In this document: piece after piece, positions 52,390 through 64,000 of the stretch | Layout: each line of letters opens with the position of its first letter | Position numbering within the stretch: position 1 is the first letter of the stretch | DNA from: Ichthyophthirius multifiliis | Lineage: Eukaryota > Ciliophora > Oligohymenophorea > Hymenostomatida | Length of the DNA stretch: 64,000 bases | Reading direction: 5' to 3' | Assembly (NCBI RefSeq): GCF_000220395.1 | Contig: NW_004086072.1 | Coordinates: 62,001-126,000 of the forward strand | Made by a program: the position numbers and the translations under genes | Notes under the pieces: generated by a model | What the model saw: the letters and a program-made list of their open reading frames with translations, nothing else | The model's database searches: none | Told to the model about the DNA's origin: nothing

Positions 52390-53165
52390 TGTTTCTAGAT
52401 ATTTGGAATAAAAGAAAATAGGGAATTTATAATTTAAATAAAATAATGACTTAGAATTTAAGTTAATTTTCAAAAATTAATTGTTTTCAATTAATTACAT
52501 TAAATTTAAGATGTTTAAAATTTATATTTGTTAAGAGTAGAAAAAAATGAAATCAACTTATAAAATATGATTAATTTTTAAAACTATATTAGAAAATATC
52601 AAATATAATTAACATTATAGTTGAATTGAATAATTTTTCCAGATAAAAATATTTTAAAACTCTTAAGAATAATAATACCTTTATAATTAGTAAATATTCA
52701 TCTTAACAAGAGAAAACCTATTAATAATAGAGTATGGAGAAAATGATTTATATCCTTACTTAGAATAAAAACATGTTAAAAATTACTTCTAATAAAAAAC
52801 ACCTAAAAAAACTTTGTTAATTTGAACTTTAATAACAATAAGGTACTAACCCTAAAATTATCCAATTATGATTTTTAGCGAAAGTATTATAAAATTAATT
52901 ATATATATTTTTTTTAATTTATTCTTTAAAAATTTATTTATTTACTAATGATTTGAAGAGCATATATAAATTTACTTTAAGAAACATTTTAAAAGAAATT
53001 GAAGGAATTTTAAAATCCGGAAGTATAAGTTAAAGGACCTCAATGATTTTTAGGATAATTATAATTTATAAGTCCTTTAGGAGTAAAGGATGATAATAAA
53101 TTTTAAAGATAAAAATAATATTAATAACAAAATAATATAATAATATAATAAAAAAATTATAATAT
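52390..53165 (+). CDS. Possible small multi-exon gene, unresolved
   Basis: A start at 52390 (MFLDIWNKRKQGIYNLNK) is followed by stretches with coding-like composition in changing frames: ENLLIIEYGENDLYPYLEQK near 52700, RYQPQNYPIMIFSESIIK near 52840 and SIYKFTLRNILKEIEGILKS near 52960. GT..AG joins are plausible but not unique, and the stop is not fixed. No family is recognised. A true small gene is likelier than chance, but the model is open. Confidence 0.3.
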
Positions 53166-53343
53166 CTATTAAATAATTTATTAAAATTTTGATATTTTTT
53201 TTTATGTATATTTTATTTTAAATTGTATTTTTAATAAATAATATATTCATATACTATAAATTTATAAGTATATTTTTTTATTTTATATCCTTTAAATACT
53301 CTTTTTTTTTTTAATAAATATAATTGAACTCATATTAATAAAA

Positions 53344-54327
53344 ATGGCTATATAATAATTATTTAAAAAAATATTGTTTTCCTTAAACAAATCTCAAGCT
53401 AATTTTAATATATTTTAATAAGATTAGTTAAATTATTATAGATAAACACTATAAAATAATAAAAATAATACATTTATTAATATTTTATATCTTCATTATT
53501 TAGAAGCAAGCTAAACATAAAAAAAGATCAAAGTGTATTTAAATTTCTCATCTGCATTATTAATGAAATATTCACCTACATTAAATTTTATTTTTAATGG
53601 ATTTAAAAAAACTATAATAATATCTATTATAAGTTATTTAGGCTTATAAATATATAATATCTATTAGATATATCATAAATATTAACCTATTCTAAATGAT
53701 TAGAAAAAGCTAGAAGAATATGGTACAGGTTTTTTGAGTTTAGTAATCAGAAAACATGTCTATTAAAATTAAGTGATTTAAAATAATCTTTCAGGGCTTA
53801 TTTTTGATATTTGCACTAGGCCTTTTATTATTCATAATACTGTTAAAAGTTTAAATCTAATTTATAATATAAAAACTTTAAATATAAATTCTGAAATTTT
53901 GTTAAAAAATGTACTTAAAACAAATGTTTTTTATGAAGATTTTATTTTTTAAAAATTAAAATACTTATTAATTTAATAATTAAAAAATTAATAAAATAGA
54001 GATTAACTTGTTAATATTTTAGTTTCTTTTGGAAGATCAGATTTCTTTCTAGATTTTACTTCATTTTAAATAAGTAATGCACTTTAAAATAAGGGAGTAG
54101 TTAATTAAGTAAGATAAGGTATAAAAATATATATTTATATGTTTGATATTTGATATGTTTAATATAAATTTCAAACATAAATTATATAAGTATTTATTAT
54201 TTATTTATATTGTTAATTTTATTTATTTTTTTCAAAAAAAGGAATTTTTTAGAATTTTCACTTTTATATTGATAATCAAGAAACAAAAGAATAAATAAAA
54301 GATAAGCTTAGAAGTCTTAAAAGTTGA
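53344..54327 (+). CDS. Hypothetical protein, 286 residues, one membrane segment
   Basis: Two exons with a 123-nt intron (54119-54241) encode 286 residues, ATG 53344 to TGA 54325-54327; coding length is a multiple of three. The N-terminus MAIQQLFKKILFSLNKSQAN is amphipathic and basic, as in mitochondrial imports. A hydrophobic helix TIIISIISYLGLQIYNIY follows at about residue 100, then a folded-looking part with EEYGTGFLSLVIRKHVYQN and LIFDICTRPFIIH. The family is not recognised. A mitochondrial membrane protein is a reasonable guess from the N-terminus and single membrane span only. Confidence 0.65.
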
Positions 54328-54821
54328 GAAAAAAATAATACATAAAATAGAATTAGTATTTTAAATTAATACATGTATGTTCTTATAGAAGTATTTTGTT
54401 TAATTTTAGAATTATTTATTATAAAAATAAAAAATTTAACTTCATTGTTTATAAAATTAAGTATAAACAATATAATTTTATTAAATAAAATAATTTATGA
54501 TAATTTCTTTAAGGATGAATTAAATTTATATTATATTTAATGAAATGTTATTTTATGGTTGTTATCTTAATATTATAAATTTTCATAATCAAATTAAAAT
54601 AAATAAATATTATTGAATTAAATACATTAAAAAATAAAAATGTATGATTTAATAATATATATATTTATATAAAAAATTCATAAAATATAATTTATATACA
54701 TAAAAGAAAAATTAATCTTTAAAAAAAAAAAAAACATAGATTTGTTATATATAATATTATTTTTTAAATTTATTAAATTTCATTTTATTGCAGTATAAAA
54801 AATTTTTTTTTTTTAAATTCT
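54328..54821. other. Intergenic spacer between converging genes
   Basis: About 490 bp of A+T-rich DNA between the ends of the 286-residue gene and the PHD gene. Nothing recognised. Confidence 0.4.
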
Positions 54822-57800
54822 TCAATTATTTATAATTACTTTTTATATATTATAATCACTTTAATTCTATTCATTTTCCTTTTAATTTAGATATTTTTAT
54901 ATATTATTTAAATCTTATTCTAAGTCTTAAATATCAATATCATTATGGCTTTCTTCTTCATTTTTAGACTATTCAGAAATAACATTATTTGTATCTTCAA
55001 AATTCTAATTACTTAGCTTTTATTTCTTTCTTAGTAAAATATCACTTTCGTCATCATCATCACTTGTTTAAGTTTATTAGCAACAAAACTATTTCATTTT
55101 GTTTTTATTTAATTTTATTTCTTCTTGTACATCCTAGTTTATAAAAATTACAAAATAAAGTTAAGATTTTTCAACTTTATTCAAAATATTATCAGATAAA
55201 AAGTTTAAAATAAATCTATTTTTTATTTAATTTTCTGTAAATAAATATAGATGTGAATTATTTTCTTTGTTTTGTTTCTAAACTACTTCTAATTATATAT
55301 TAAGATGTTTTACATAATCTTAAATTTAATCTTATTAATCTTATTCTTGTAAAACTATATTTCCAAAAATTATTATTTTTATTTTTTTTGTTTTGTTGAA
55401 TTATTCTTTATAATTCTTTGAATTTTATAACTTTACTTCCATCAATAATTAAAGGTTTTATTTTTTTTAATAAACTATCTTAAATCTTCTCTTTTGAATA
55501 AAATTATATTATAAAACATTTGTTTTTCAATTTTAATTTCGTTGTAAACAATAAATTATCATTTGAATGAATTTAATTTAATTATTTGTTTACATTTTAT
55601 GTTGTTTAATTTTTAGCTATAGATTAGTTGTTAATTTAATCTTTTTTCGAAGATTTATTATATAATTGTTTATTTTATTGTTCTTATTTACATATTCTTT
55701 ATTTTTATTAAATTTAAGAATCAATAATTTGTGTTGAATTATTGTTTTTTTTATCTAAATCAGAATTTTTCAGGATAAATTCTTTAGTTCTTTTTAGGCT
55801 TTAATTATTTTTATTTGTAACTTATAAACTTTTATTTTTATTTTATTAATCATTTTGTAAAGTTTATTTAGAAATATAAGAAGGGTCTACGTTTTTTAAT
55901 TTATTTTCTTATAAATAATTTTTCTAAGTTCTTTTTATGAATTATTTATTAGTTTTGTTAGGAATTCTTTAAGTTAATTTTTTTTTTTTTTCTAAGCTTA
56001 AATCTGAATTTTATTCATTATAATTTTATTATAAATTATTTAATTTTTAATTCTATTTGGTTAAGTACTTATCACTTTTATTACTTGAAGGCGTATTATC
56101 TGTTTATAATTCAATACTACTTGATTTTCTCTTTTTTTTTATTTAAATATTTAATTTTTTTTTTTTTAATTAATTTTTATTACATGCATTTTTTCTTATT
56201 TAGATTAGATTTTCTTGTTTATTTACTCTTCTTAAATTTGCAATTTATCAGGATTTTTTTTTAGGTAATCTATAAATTTAATATTAAATTAGCTTCGGAA
56301 ATATTTTTTTTTAACAAGAGGATATTTTTCTATTATTTAGAAAAACGTTAAGTATGATTCAACTTCCTATAAATATAGATTTCTGTCTTTATAAAAATCC
56401 CCAAATAATTAATTTTCTAATGTTTTAACATTTTCGGAATTATTTTATATAGAATTTTTATCTATATCTGATAACATTTTTAATAGCTTTTTTTGGGCCT
56501 ATTCTCTATCTTCATCACTAACTATATTTTTTTTTTCATTTTCATTTTTTTTAGATTCTTATTAATCTTAAATTTATATTGGCTAAATTCCATATTAGTT
56601 ACTTAGAGGTTAACTACTTAAAGATTATTATGAAATAATGTTTTAAGACTACTAGATTTACATAAATTGAGAGCTATATTATTAATTTTATAACATTTAT
56701 TATTATTTTTGGAAAAACTATTATTAGTATTATTATTGTTATAAATATTATTATTATTAGTTTTAATATTGTATGTTTTAATATTATTAATTTTAATATT
56801 ATTTATTTTAATATTATTAAGTTTGATATTATTAATACTATTAAATTAATTAATTATGTTATCTTTGTATTTTATTATTATCAATATCTTCTTCTTCTAG
56901 ATTATTATCCTCTATATCTATCAATTCTTAACTTCTTTTTTTTTATTAGATGTCATTAATATAATAATTCATTTATGTTTAATTTATTATTGTTTTATTG
57001 ATAAACTATTATTATTAATTACTTATTTACTTTACAAATCTATTATAAATATTTAATAATTATCTATATTTATCGTTTTATATTTTATATAAATTAGCTT
57101 TTTTTATGATATTTTCTAATATATCAACACCTTTATTTTTTCTATTATTTTCTAAATATTAACTTGCTTCATAATCCCAGCAAAAGTTTTTTATCATATT
57201 GTATATTTCTTCAATTCTAGAATCATAGTATTTTTCAAAGTTTTAATAATTATTTTTTAAAATATTTTGTACTCTGACATTGAGTTAATCAAAGTTAGAA
57301 ACTATTGCAACCCATGTCGATTTTAGTTCTTCATAACAGGTTAAAATGCTCTTTTTTTTATTTTAAATATTAAATAAAGAAAAATAGTTACTTATTCTTA
57401 ATTTTCTTCTTCTTATTCTAAATCTATCTCTTAGATCTAATCTTTTCTGGTTTGAATTTATAGGTTAGTTAAAGATTTATGTAAATCTCTAAAAAGTTCG
57501 ATTTGTTTTTTAACAGTATTAATATCAGCAGTTTCTTAAACAAAATCAATTTTAAATTCTTTCATAAAATTCAAAGCTTGATTTAATTACTAAATTTTTT
57601 CTTCATTAATAATTCTATTAGCAAAAACTTTATCCAAAATATTTTGAATTTTATTTTTTTATTAAAATTTTTCTTCTAATTAATTTATAATACTATTATC
57701 AATATTTCCTTCTTTTGCAAATTTTAAATAATTTTCAATATTTTTCGAGTTAATTTATTTAACTAAAGATTATTTTAACTCTTCATAGAGTTTTATTTTT

Positions 57801-60641
57801 TCCACAAAATATTATTTATCTTAAAAAAAGTACCTTTATTAATCTATATTATGAACGATTTTTTAATATTCTTGCAAGTTAAATTTCTTCATACTGCTTT
57901 AAATTTATTATAAATTTTCATTATATTCATTTATGTATTCTTCTAATTAATCCATAAAACTAACTTATATTTTCATTTCTTAAATTTCATTAAATATTTC
58001 AGTTAATTCTTCTATCCGAACTTTTATTTTATCGTTTTTATTCCATAATCCTTATTAATGTTCTCCAAAAAATTATGTTATTCTTTCCCATTTACATTCG
58101 CAAATTTCAAACTTTTAAATTATTTATATTACTTGAATCATTAAAGGTCTGTAAATAAACACTGATGTAATCATTTTTTCACTCATATAAACATAACTTT
58201 AAATATCAGTAAAATTATTCATTAATAAACTTACTTCTTTTTCCCAATTTTAACTTTGTTCAATTTCATATTATAAATTAGTTAATTCTTCATTAAAATC
58301 GACCTTTAGTTATTTTCCTTAACTTATTAACAGTTAAACTTATGATAAAGTAGGTTTTGTGTTTATTTTTTTTAACCAAAATTCGTATTTTTCGTTAATA
58401 TATTCTTCTGAAGTAAGAATTTTTTATTTTGCATTTTGGAATATTTCTTATTGCTATTAATGAAATTCGCATATTTTCTTATATGTATTTTGGTAAAAGT
58501 TTACATATGCTTCAAACCATTGTTAGCTTTTTAAAAATAAATTCGATAAATATTTGTATTCAAAAGTATTTTAGAACTCTTCATTACTTTCTTTTTAAAA
58601 TTTAAATAAAAATTCTTTTGAAATGGAATTTCTTTATATTGACAGTTAAGCTTTTACTTGCCATTCTTTTTAGCTTTTTATTTTTAGTAAAGCTGAGTTG
58701 TCTTAGATTTAATATTATTAGTATATTAATTAGATTTCTATTATTAATTCTTGAAATTATTTTATTTGTTTTTCGTTTGATTTTTATGCTATTATTTCTT
58801 CTTCAATTATTTATTATTAGGAATCTTATTATTGTTTTTATTATAAATCTAATACTTCAATTATTTAGTTTAGAAAAAAATCCAATACTTATTTTACCAT
58901 AATTCTTTAACAATATTCTATTTGTGTAGAAACTAAAGGGATTTAACATAGAACATCATTCATTTCTTACATATTATTGTCAGTTTTGAATTTAATATCT
59001 ACATAAATCATCATCAAAATGAGATCGCATAAAGTATATTTATAACTTTAATGTATTTTTAATAAATTTAATTTTCGTTAATTTTATTCATTTTTTTAAT
59101 TCACAATACATAAAATCTCTTTTTTTTATTTATACCAGTCATTACATAAACTACATCTGAATTTATCCATATTATCTACTTCAGTATGTTTCATATTTAT
59201 ACATTAACAATGATACCATTCATCTTTTTAAAAATATTTATTTATATATAAAATAATTTTTTTTATTACCGCATAGATCACATTGTATCATAAGAGAGTC
59301 GCCCAAAAGTGCTTAACAGACACAGTATTTTAGTTCTTTTTGGTGTTTTGGACATTAAATCTCAACTAATCCTCCTTTTAATACATCCTATTGAGAATCA
59401 TCAATATTAAATTTTTTAAGCACATTGAAAGCTATTTATTTTATTTAAGGTAAATTTTAATATTTAGACTATAATTTTTCAATTATTTTATGTATTTTAT
59501 TATAGTACAGTTTATTTATATTAAATTATTCATGTTTTTGAATTTTTAAAATAGAATAAATATTTTCTACTCCATTATTGTTTTCTTCTTAAATTTCTTC
59601 TTAAAGTTATTATGATTGTGATAATTTTTGTTTTGATTTTTTTTTGATTTTTATTATTACTACTATTATTATATTTATTATGTTTATGGTTTATTTTTTT
59701 ACTTTTTAAATTTTTTTGTACTATCTAATATATCTTTGTATTTATAATAATAAAGAATGCAATTAAAATGACTTTTAAATTTGCATTATTCATTATTACA
59801 TTTCATTAGAGATGTATCAGATTTACAACAACGGCATGTGTTTTAATTTTTTTTATTATCATTTGCTTTTATAACATTTTATTTTATAAAAGTCATTTTT
59901 CTATAACATTTTACAAATATCTATCCTTTATTAAATAAACCACAGTTAATATGGACCCACTCGTTATTTCTTTCGTTTTCGATTAATTTTAATATTCCTT
60001 TTTTTTCATTACACAAAAAACAATCCTTATTTAAATAATAAATAAATGAATAAAATTATCAAATTTTTTAATTTTGTTAAAGGGAAAATTTTTTGTTTTA
60101 TAAATTTATATGTTTATAATTTTACTGGGAATTTATTAGGGCTAATCTCATGTTGGCATTTTTAGCAAACGAAATATTATATTACTTAAACTTATTTTGT
60201 CTTTTTTTCATCAAATATTTCTTCTTATATTGGAGTGTCTAAGCCATAACAATATAAATGGCATGTTTAATTGCAACCGTAGCAGACAATCATTTTGGTT
60301 CCTAATAAAAAAAGTTATATAAAAAAAAATGCGAAAATAAATTTTATTTTAAAATGTGTTATTTAATTAATATATAAATATATATTTTAAAAAATAAAAA
60401 CCTGATTCTTATATATCATCAGGATAATATTTATTGTTTCTTTCGTAACATATTCCACAATACGAGTTCTTAAAAATAAAAAAAAAGTTTTATTTTTGTC
60501 CGCTAATAAATTTGTTTATATTTTTTTTACTTAATAAGTGTCATATTCAAGTCTTTTAAATTTTACTTTGAAGTCTTTTTCTTAGTATATAATTGAAGAA
60601 TCCTTCTAATTTTTTGTTTTTTCTTATCTTTAATTTTGCAT
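54822..60641 (-). CDS. PHD / extended-PHD chromatin protein with long helical region
   Basis: The largest gene here starts MQNQRQEKTKNQKDSS at 60641 and stops at 54822-54824. After a first intron (about 60476-60538) comes a PHD finger: YCGICYERNNKYYPDD, MIVCYGCNQTCHLYCYG and VCQKCQ. It runs into an extended PHD: CFLCNEKKGILKLIE, EWVHINCGLF and CRCCKSD, the PHD-ePHD order of JADE/BRPF/MLL-type proteins. A third PHD follows: YCVCQALLGDSLMIQCDLC, WYHCQCINMKHTEVDN and FRCSLCNDWY. Then about 650 residues of helical, coiled-coil-like sequence (57000-58900), then a segment with REQAQKKLLKMLSDID, LENQLFGDFYKD and KNPDKLQIQEEQINK that faintly resembles a TFIIS central domain, and an acidic Asn/Lys-rich tail. 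PHD fingers read histone H3 tails; a nuclear role is well supported, enzymatic activity is not seen. Confidence 0.85.
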
Positions 60642-61770
60642 TTTAATTAAATATATTATTTTAGCAATTTGTTTGTTTTTATTATTAATATATTATTATT
60701 TTTTTTATTTTTTTATTTTATTTTTTTCTTAATTAAAGAAATTTTTAGACAGAAATATTTAGTTTCTCATTAAATATATATTAAATGAGGGTTATAATAA
60801 TTATATATGTATTTTTTAAATTAATTTAATTAATAATTAATAATTTTAATTATTTTTTGTTTTTTTTTTATTTTTATTATATGTTTTTTATTATTTTGTA
60901 TTTGTTTGTTTTTTTTATTTTTTATTTTGTATTTGCATTTTTGTAATTGTTTTAAATTTTTAATATAAAAATAATTATTTATTTATTGATTTTTGACAAT
61001 AAAAATAAAAGTAATAATTATAATAATGAAAAAAAACATATTTTAAAAAAATATTACAATTCATAAAATATAATACTAATTTCAAATAAATTAAAAATTA
61101 TTTATATATAAATTTAAAATAAACTATATTAATTTTTCAACTAATATTAAATATGGTATTAATATTTGTTTTTAAAATGTGAGTTAATAATTATACTATT
61201 AATTATATTTTTTAAAACTTATACTTGCTTTTATTTTTATTTTTAAAAAATAAGTTATATGAATTATAGTGTATTTTATTTATAAATAAAAAATATAAGT
61301 TTTTTAAAGAAAATATAATTTATTTAAATTAATATTAAATAAATTTATAAAATTAAAATGAATTTTTATAATATATAATAAAATAAATGTAATAAACCTA
61401 AACTTATATTATTTATTAAAAAAATATTCAATTTCACTATAAAATTTTATAAAAAAAAAAATTATATATTTATATATTGTAATATTTAAATTTGAAATAT
61501 ATTTATATCTTAAATTTAAAATAAAAAATAGTAATTGAGAAAAAAATTATTTATATATATTATTATAAACTTTTTTTTATGTATTCTAATTATGAAATAA
61601 TAAACATATATAATTTTTGTTATGTTTTAATGTATTCTAAATTAATAATAATTTTAATTTCATATAACATTACTAATTTTAATTTTGCTATCATATTTTC
61701 CTCCAGCAATAAAAATTCAATTTTTTAATTTTGAAATTTGACATTAGTGAAAGCTTGAAAAAAATGACAA
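60642..61770. other. Intergenic region upstream of the PHD gene
   Basis: About 1.1 kb, nearly pure A+T with long T runs just upstream of the PHD gene start (60660-60960). No gene, repeat family copy or RNA seen. Confidence 0.4.
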
Positions 61771-62123
61771 TCAATAAAATTAATTATTTAAAATTATATT
61801 ATTTTTATTAAATAATCTATAATTTTATATTTTCATCAATTAAACAGACAAAGAATTATAAACTCGATATTTTTTCGAGATTCTTTTTTTTAGATTTTAT
61901 ATTTAGAGTATTATTATTATTTTATTTTTTTTAATTAATGATTTCTATTGTAATAAATTTGCATGAGAAATACTTCCTAATAAATAAGAAATTTGATTTT
62001 TATAGTTTTTTATTTTTTAGTTTACAAATTTCAATAATTTGTTAATTTTTGTTCTAAAAGTATTTATTTTTACATTCAGTCATTTTTATTTGAAATATTT
62101 TATTACTTTCTTAAATATCCCAT
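61771..62123 (-). CDS. Possible small hypothetical protein
   Basis: A start at 62123 (MGYLRK) followed by a GTAATA..TTTTAG intron of about 53 nt joins in phase to TKINKLLKFVNQKIKNYKNQ and SYLLGSISHANLLQQKSLIK, ending at TGA 61771-61773; about 100 residues. The overlapping frame one base over is also open and also hydrophilic, so the choice is uncertain. No family recognised. Confidence 0.3.
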
Positions 62124-63064
62124 ATTATTATTATTATTTCTATGATTGCATAACCTCAAAAGTTAATATATTTTAATTAATTTTGGTTATTTTTAGAATT
62201 ATTATGTAGAGATGCTATCATATGCATATGCATTATTATCAAGAAAATTTTTTACTAAAATATAATCCTTATCATAACTTTAATAGATGAGTTTCCATAT
62301 TATAATATTTTTTCATCTTCTTGCAGAAGCTACAAGGAAATAATTCTAAGCCATATATTACTTGTTCTAATGTTAACGAAAAAAAGATTCTTATCTATTT
62401 TTTATGGCTTTTTTTTGATTGAGTTTTTTTTATAAAAATACGGAAAAATACAAAAGCATCAGAAGAAGTAATATAATATTCTAATGTTCTGATGAATTTT
62501 AATCATATATGAATGTTTTATATTGTTTAAATTTTGAATTAAAATAAAATAAAAAACACTATTTTAGACTATATGAATCATACTAGACGCATTTATTTAA
62601 GAAGATAGTACATGTAAAGAAGTTATATCTATTTAAAATTTATTTTATTAATTAATTTTTTTTAATAAAGATAAATAGCATTATAATTTTATTCGTTACA
62701 TATTTATTTTCATTTAATATTTATATTTCAATATATTTGTTAATCATATTTTATTTTTTTCAAAGAAAAAATTGAAAAAATATATATATATTTAAACTAT
62801 ATTATATTACTCTTTTTAGATATTCAATTTCGGAAAGATTTTTAATTTGAAATTATAATATGTGAAGATTAAATGTTATTTTATTATAATTCTATTTTTT
62901 CATAAAAATACATATATTTTTTTTGATTTTTCCATTAAATTTATAAAATTTTATATTGTTTCGTTTAATAAATAGGATATTCTATCTATTTCATCATAAG
63001 ATTCTTTACATATATATTTTTTTTAATCAATTTAATTAAAATTTAAGTTTTATTTCTTCAAAAT
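62124..63064. other. Sparse region holding an inverted-repeat element
   Basis: About 940 bp. The inverted-repeat element copy at 62354-62475 is here. A minus-strand stretch (EDEKILQYGNSSIKVMIRI, near 62240-62310) and a plus-strand stretch (62195-62340) have some coding-like composition but no supportable gene. Confidence 0.35.
62354..62475. repeat. Inverted-repeat (MITE-like) element, copy 2
   Basis: The left end TATATTACTTGTT (62354-62366) is identical to the left end of the element at 5607-5775, and the right end AAGAAGTAATATA (62463-62475) is its inverted match with one mismatch. The inside carries TTGATTGAGTTTTTTTTATA and AAATACGGAAAAAT, corresponding to the right arm of the first copy. 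It is 122 bp, shorter than the 169 bp copy, and non-coding. Confidence 0.6.
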
Positions 63065-63786
63065 ATGTAAGCTCTTCGTGTATTTATTTAAAGAAAAAAA
63101 CTAAGTATTTTAATCATAGAAGAAAAACCTGTAGCAAATATTAAATATTTATCTTCTGATAAGTCTGAAAAAGAATTTTAATTAGAATTAAAATTTTAAC
63201 TATGAAAATTATTTTGAATTTAACTTTTATGTTTATATAACAGTTATATTTTAAAAGAAACATTTTTGAAATTAAATATATGTTATTTTAAAGGTTGGTT
63301 AGAAGAAATTTACAAATCATTTACAAATAAATCACCAATTTTTTTTTTAAATTCATTTATTTCTTTTTCGAATTAAAAGTGTTAATATTAAGGTAAAATT
63401 TTAAGAAATGTAAATAAATATTATTTTCGCTTTTATTCTTAAAATCATAAATTATTAAAAAAAAAAAAATTTAAAGGGTCAAATTTAATTTTTGATATTG
63501 AATAAATTTAATAAAATTTTATTTATATAATAATTCGTTCAATTTTTATTTTTTATTTTTTCTTTAATAAATAAATGATGTTTATTAGATTATATTATAT
63601 TCATTATATACATAATAATGAACATTTATGTTTATATTTTAATTTACTCATATTTTTTAAATTTTCTTCATGTTTTTTGCATTTTAGTTTATATTTAGAT
63701 GTTTTAGGAATTTTTGTTAATTTCTTTAATTATTATATATTTTTATAATATTTTATTTTTAAAAAATCATTGCTGTTTTAATTTTG
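63065..63786 (+). CDS. Possible gene, 5' part best supported
   Basis: An ATG at 63065 opens MQALRVFIQRKKLSILIIEE followed by KPVANIKYLSSDKSEKEFQL, with good composition. After a probable intron (about 63200-63290) a GWLEEIYKSFTNKSPIFFLN stretch continues; the last open frame would end at TGA 63784-63786 but becomes Phe/Tyr/Leu-rich, so the true end may be earlier or after further introns. No domain recognised. Confidence 0.35.
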
Positions 63787-64000
63787 ATGATAATTAAGAA
63801 TTCTTATTGCCATTAATTATTTTGATATTTATTCGAAAATTATTTAAAATTAAATTTATTTTATGTTTATATATTATTTTATGGATTATTTGATATATGT
63901 GATTTTATTTCATAATAGTTTATACGATAATAAATTATTTTTAAATAATAGAATTTATTTTTTCATGTAAAAATTTATTTTTAAATAAATATAAAACATA

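Noticed and set aside
58618-58902. Plus-strand frame of 94 codons, Leu/Phe-rich
   Set aside because: It is antisense to the helical part of the PHD gene, whose minus-strand reading is rich in Gln, Glu and Lys.

Overview
The window looks like macronuclear DNA of a ciliate with the Tetrahymena/Paramecium nuclear code, in which TAA and TAG read as glutamine and TGA is the only stop. The sign is consistent: recognisable domains (kelch, protein kinase, S11 and S49 peptidases, kinesin motor, RING/B-box, PHD, VPS9, AAA+) run straight through many in-frame TAA/TAG codons and end at TGA. Introns are mostly 45-125 nt, AT-rich, GTA..AG. By eye A+T is well over 80 percent, and Asn/Gln/Lys/Ile dominate. 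That suits Ichthyophthirius or a close oligohymenophorean, but species is inference. No telomeric CCCCAA repeats, rRNA, tRNA or CRISPR array was recognised.

Layout, left half. An incomplete minus-strand gene leaves the left edge (1-575). Then come a kelch/coiled-coil protein (1106-3500), a D-Ala-D-Ala carboxypeptidase of family S11 (3863-5319), an Aurora-like kinase (5852-8002, minus), a TMEM164-like membrane protein (8782-9657), an EF-hand/C2/membrane protein (10002-12086), a probable K+ channel (12865-15355), two coiled-coil proteins (15501-17803 and 17921-20840), a VPS9-domain protein (21602-23212), a RING/B-box protein (23479-25239, minus), a coiled-coil gene (about 25400-26676, minus) and a degenerate kinesin-like protein (27053-29752).

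Right half. A TPR protein with a mitochondrial-looking N-terminus (30046-31681, minus) is head-to-head with an S49/SppA-like peptidase whose nucleophile position is Cys (31919-33195). Next are an AXDND1-like axonemal gene (33417-37045, minus), a cyclic-nucleotide-binding protein (37214-39422, minus), a 2.2 kb AT desert, a coiled-coil protein (41672-42753), a small Cys-rich gene (43042-43619), a small basic protein (45145-45528, minus), an ATAD5/Elg1-like clamp-unloader ATPase with altered nucleotide motifs (46915-49821), three unidentified genes (50653-54327) and a 5.8 kb PHD/extended-PHD chromatin protein (54822-60641, minus). The last 3 kb is sparse, with two weak small genes.

Working together. 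No operon or gene cluster is visible. The content is ordinary for a ciliate: cilia (AXDND1-like, coiled coils, kinesin-like), signalling (kinase, cNMP, Ca2+, K+ channel), membrane traffic (VPS9), chromatin and replication (PHD protein, ATAD5-like), with two bacterial-type peptidase families as the less expected members. Intergenic DNA carries a recurring short inverted-repeat element with 13-bp arms (best copies 5607-5775 and 62354-62475). I found no evidence of a new multigene system; the oddest observations are single genes and this repeat family. Gene boundaries are most reliable where coding length after removing introns is a multiple of three; this held for the S11, kinase, TMEM164, RING, TPR, S49, 339-aa coiled-coil, 426-aa and 286-aa genes.
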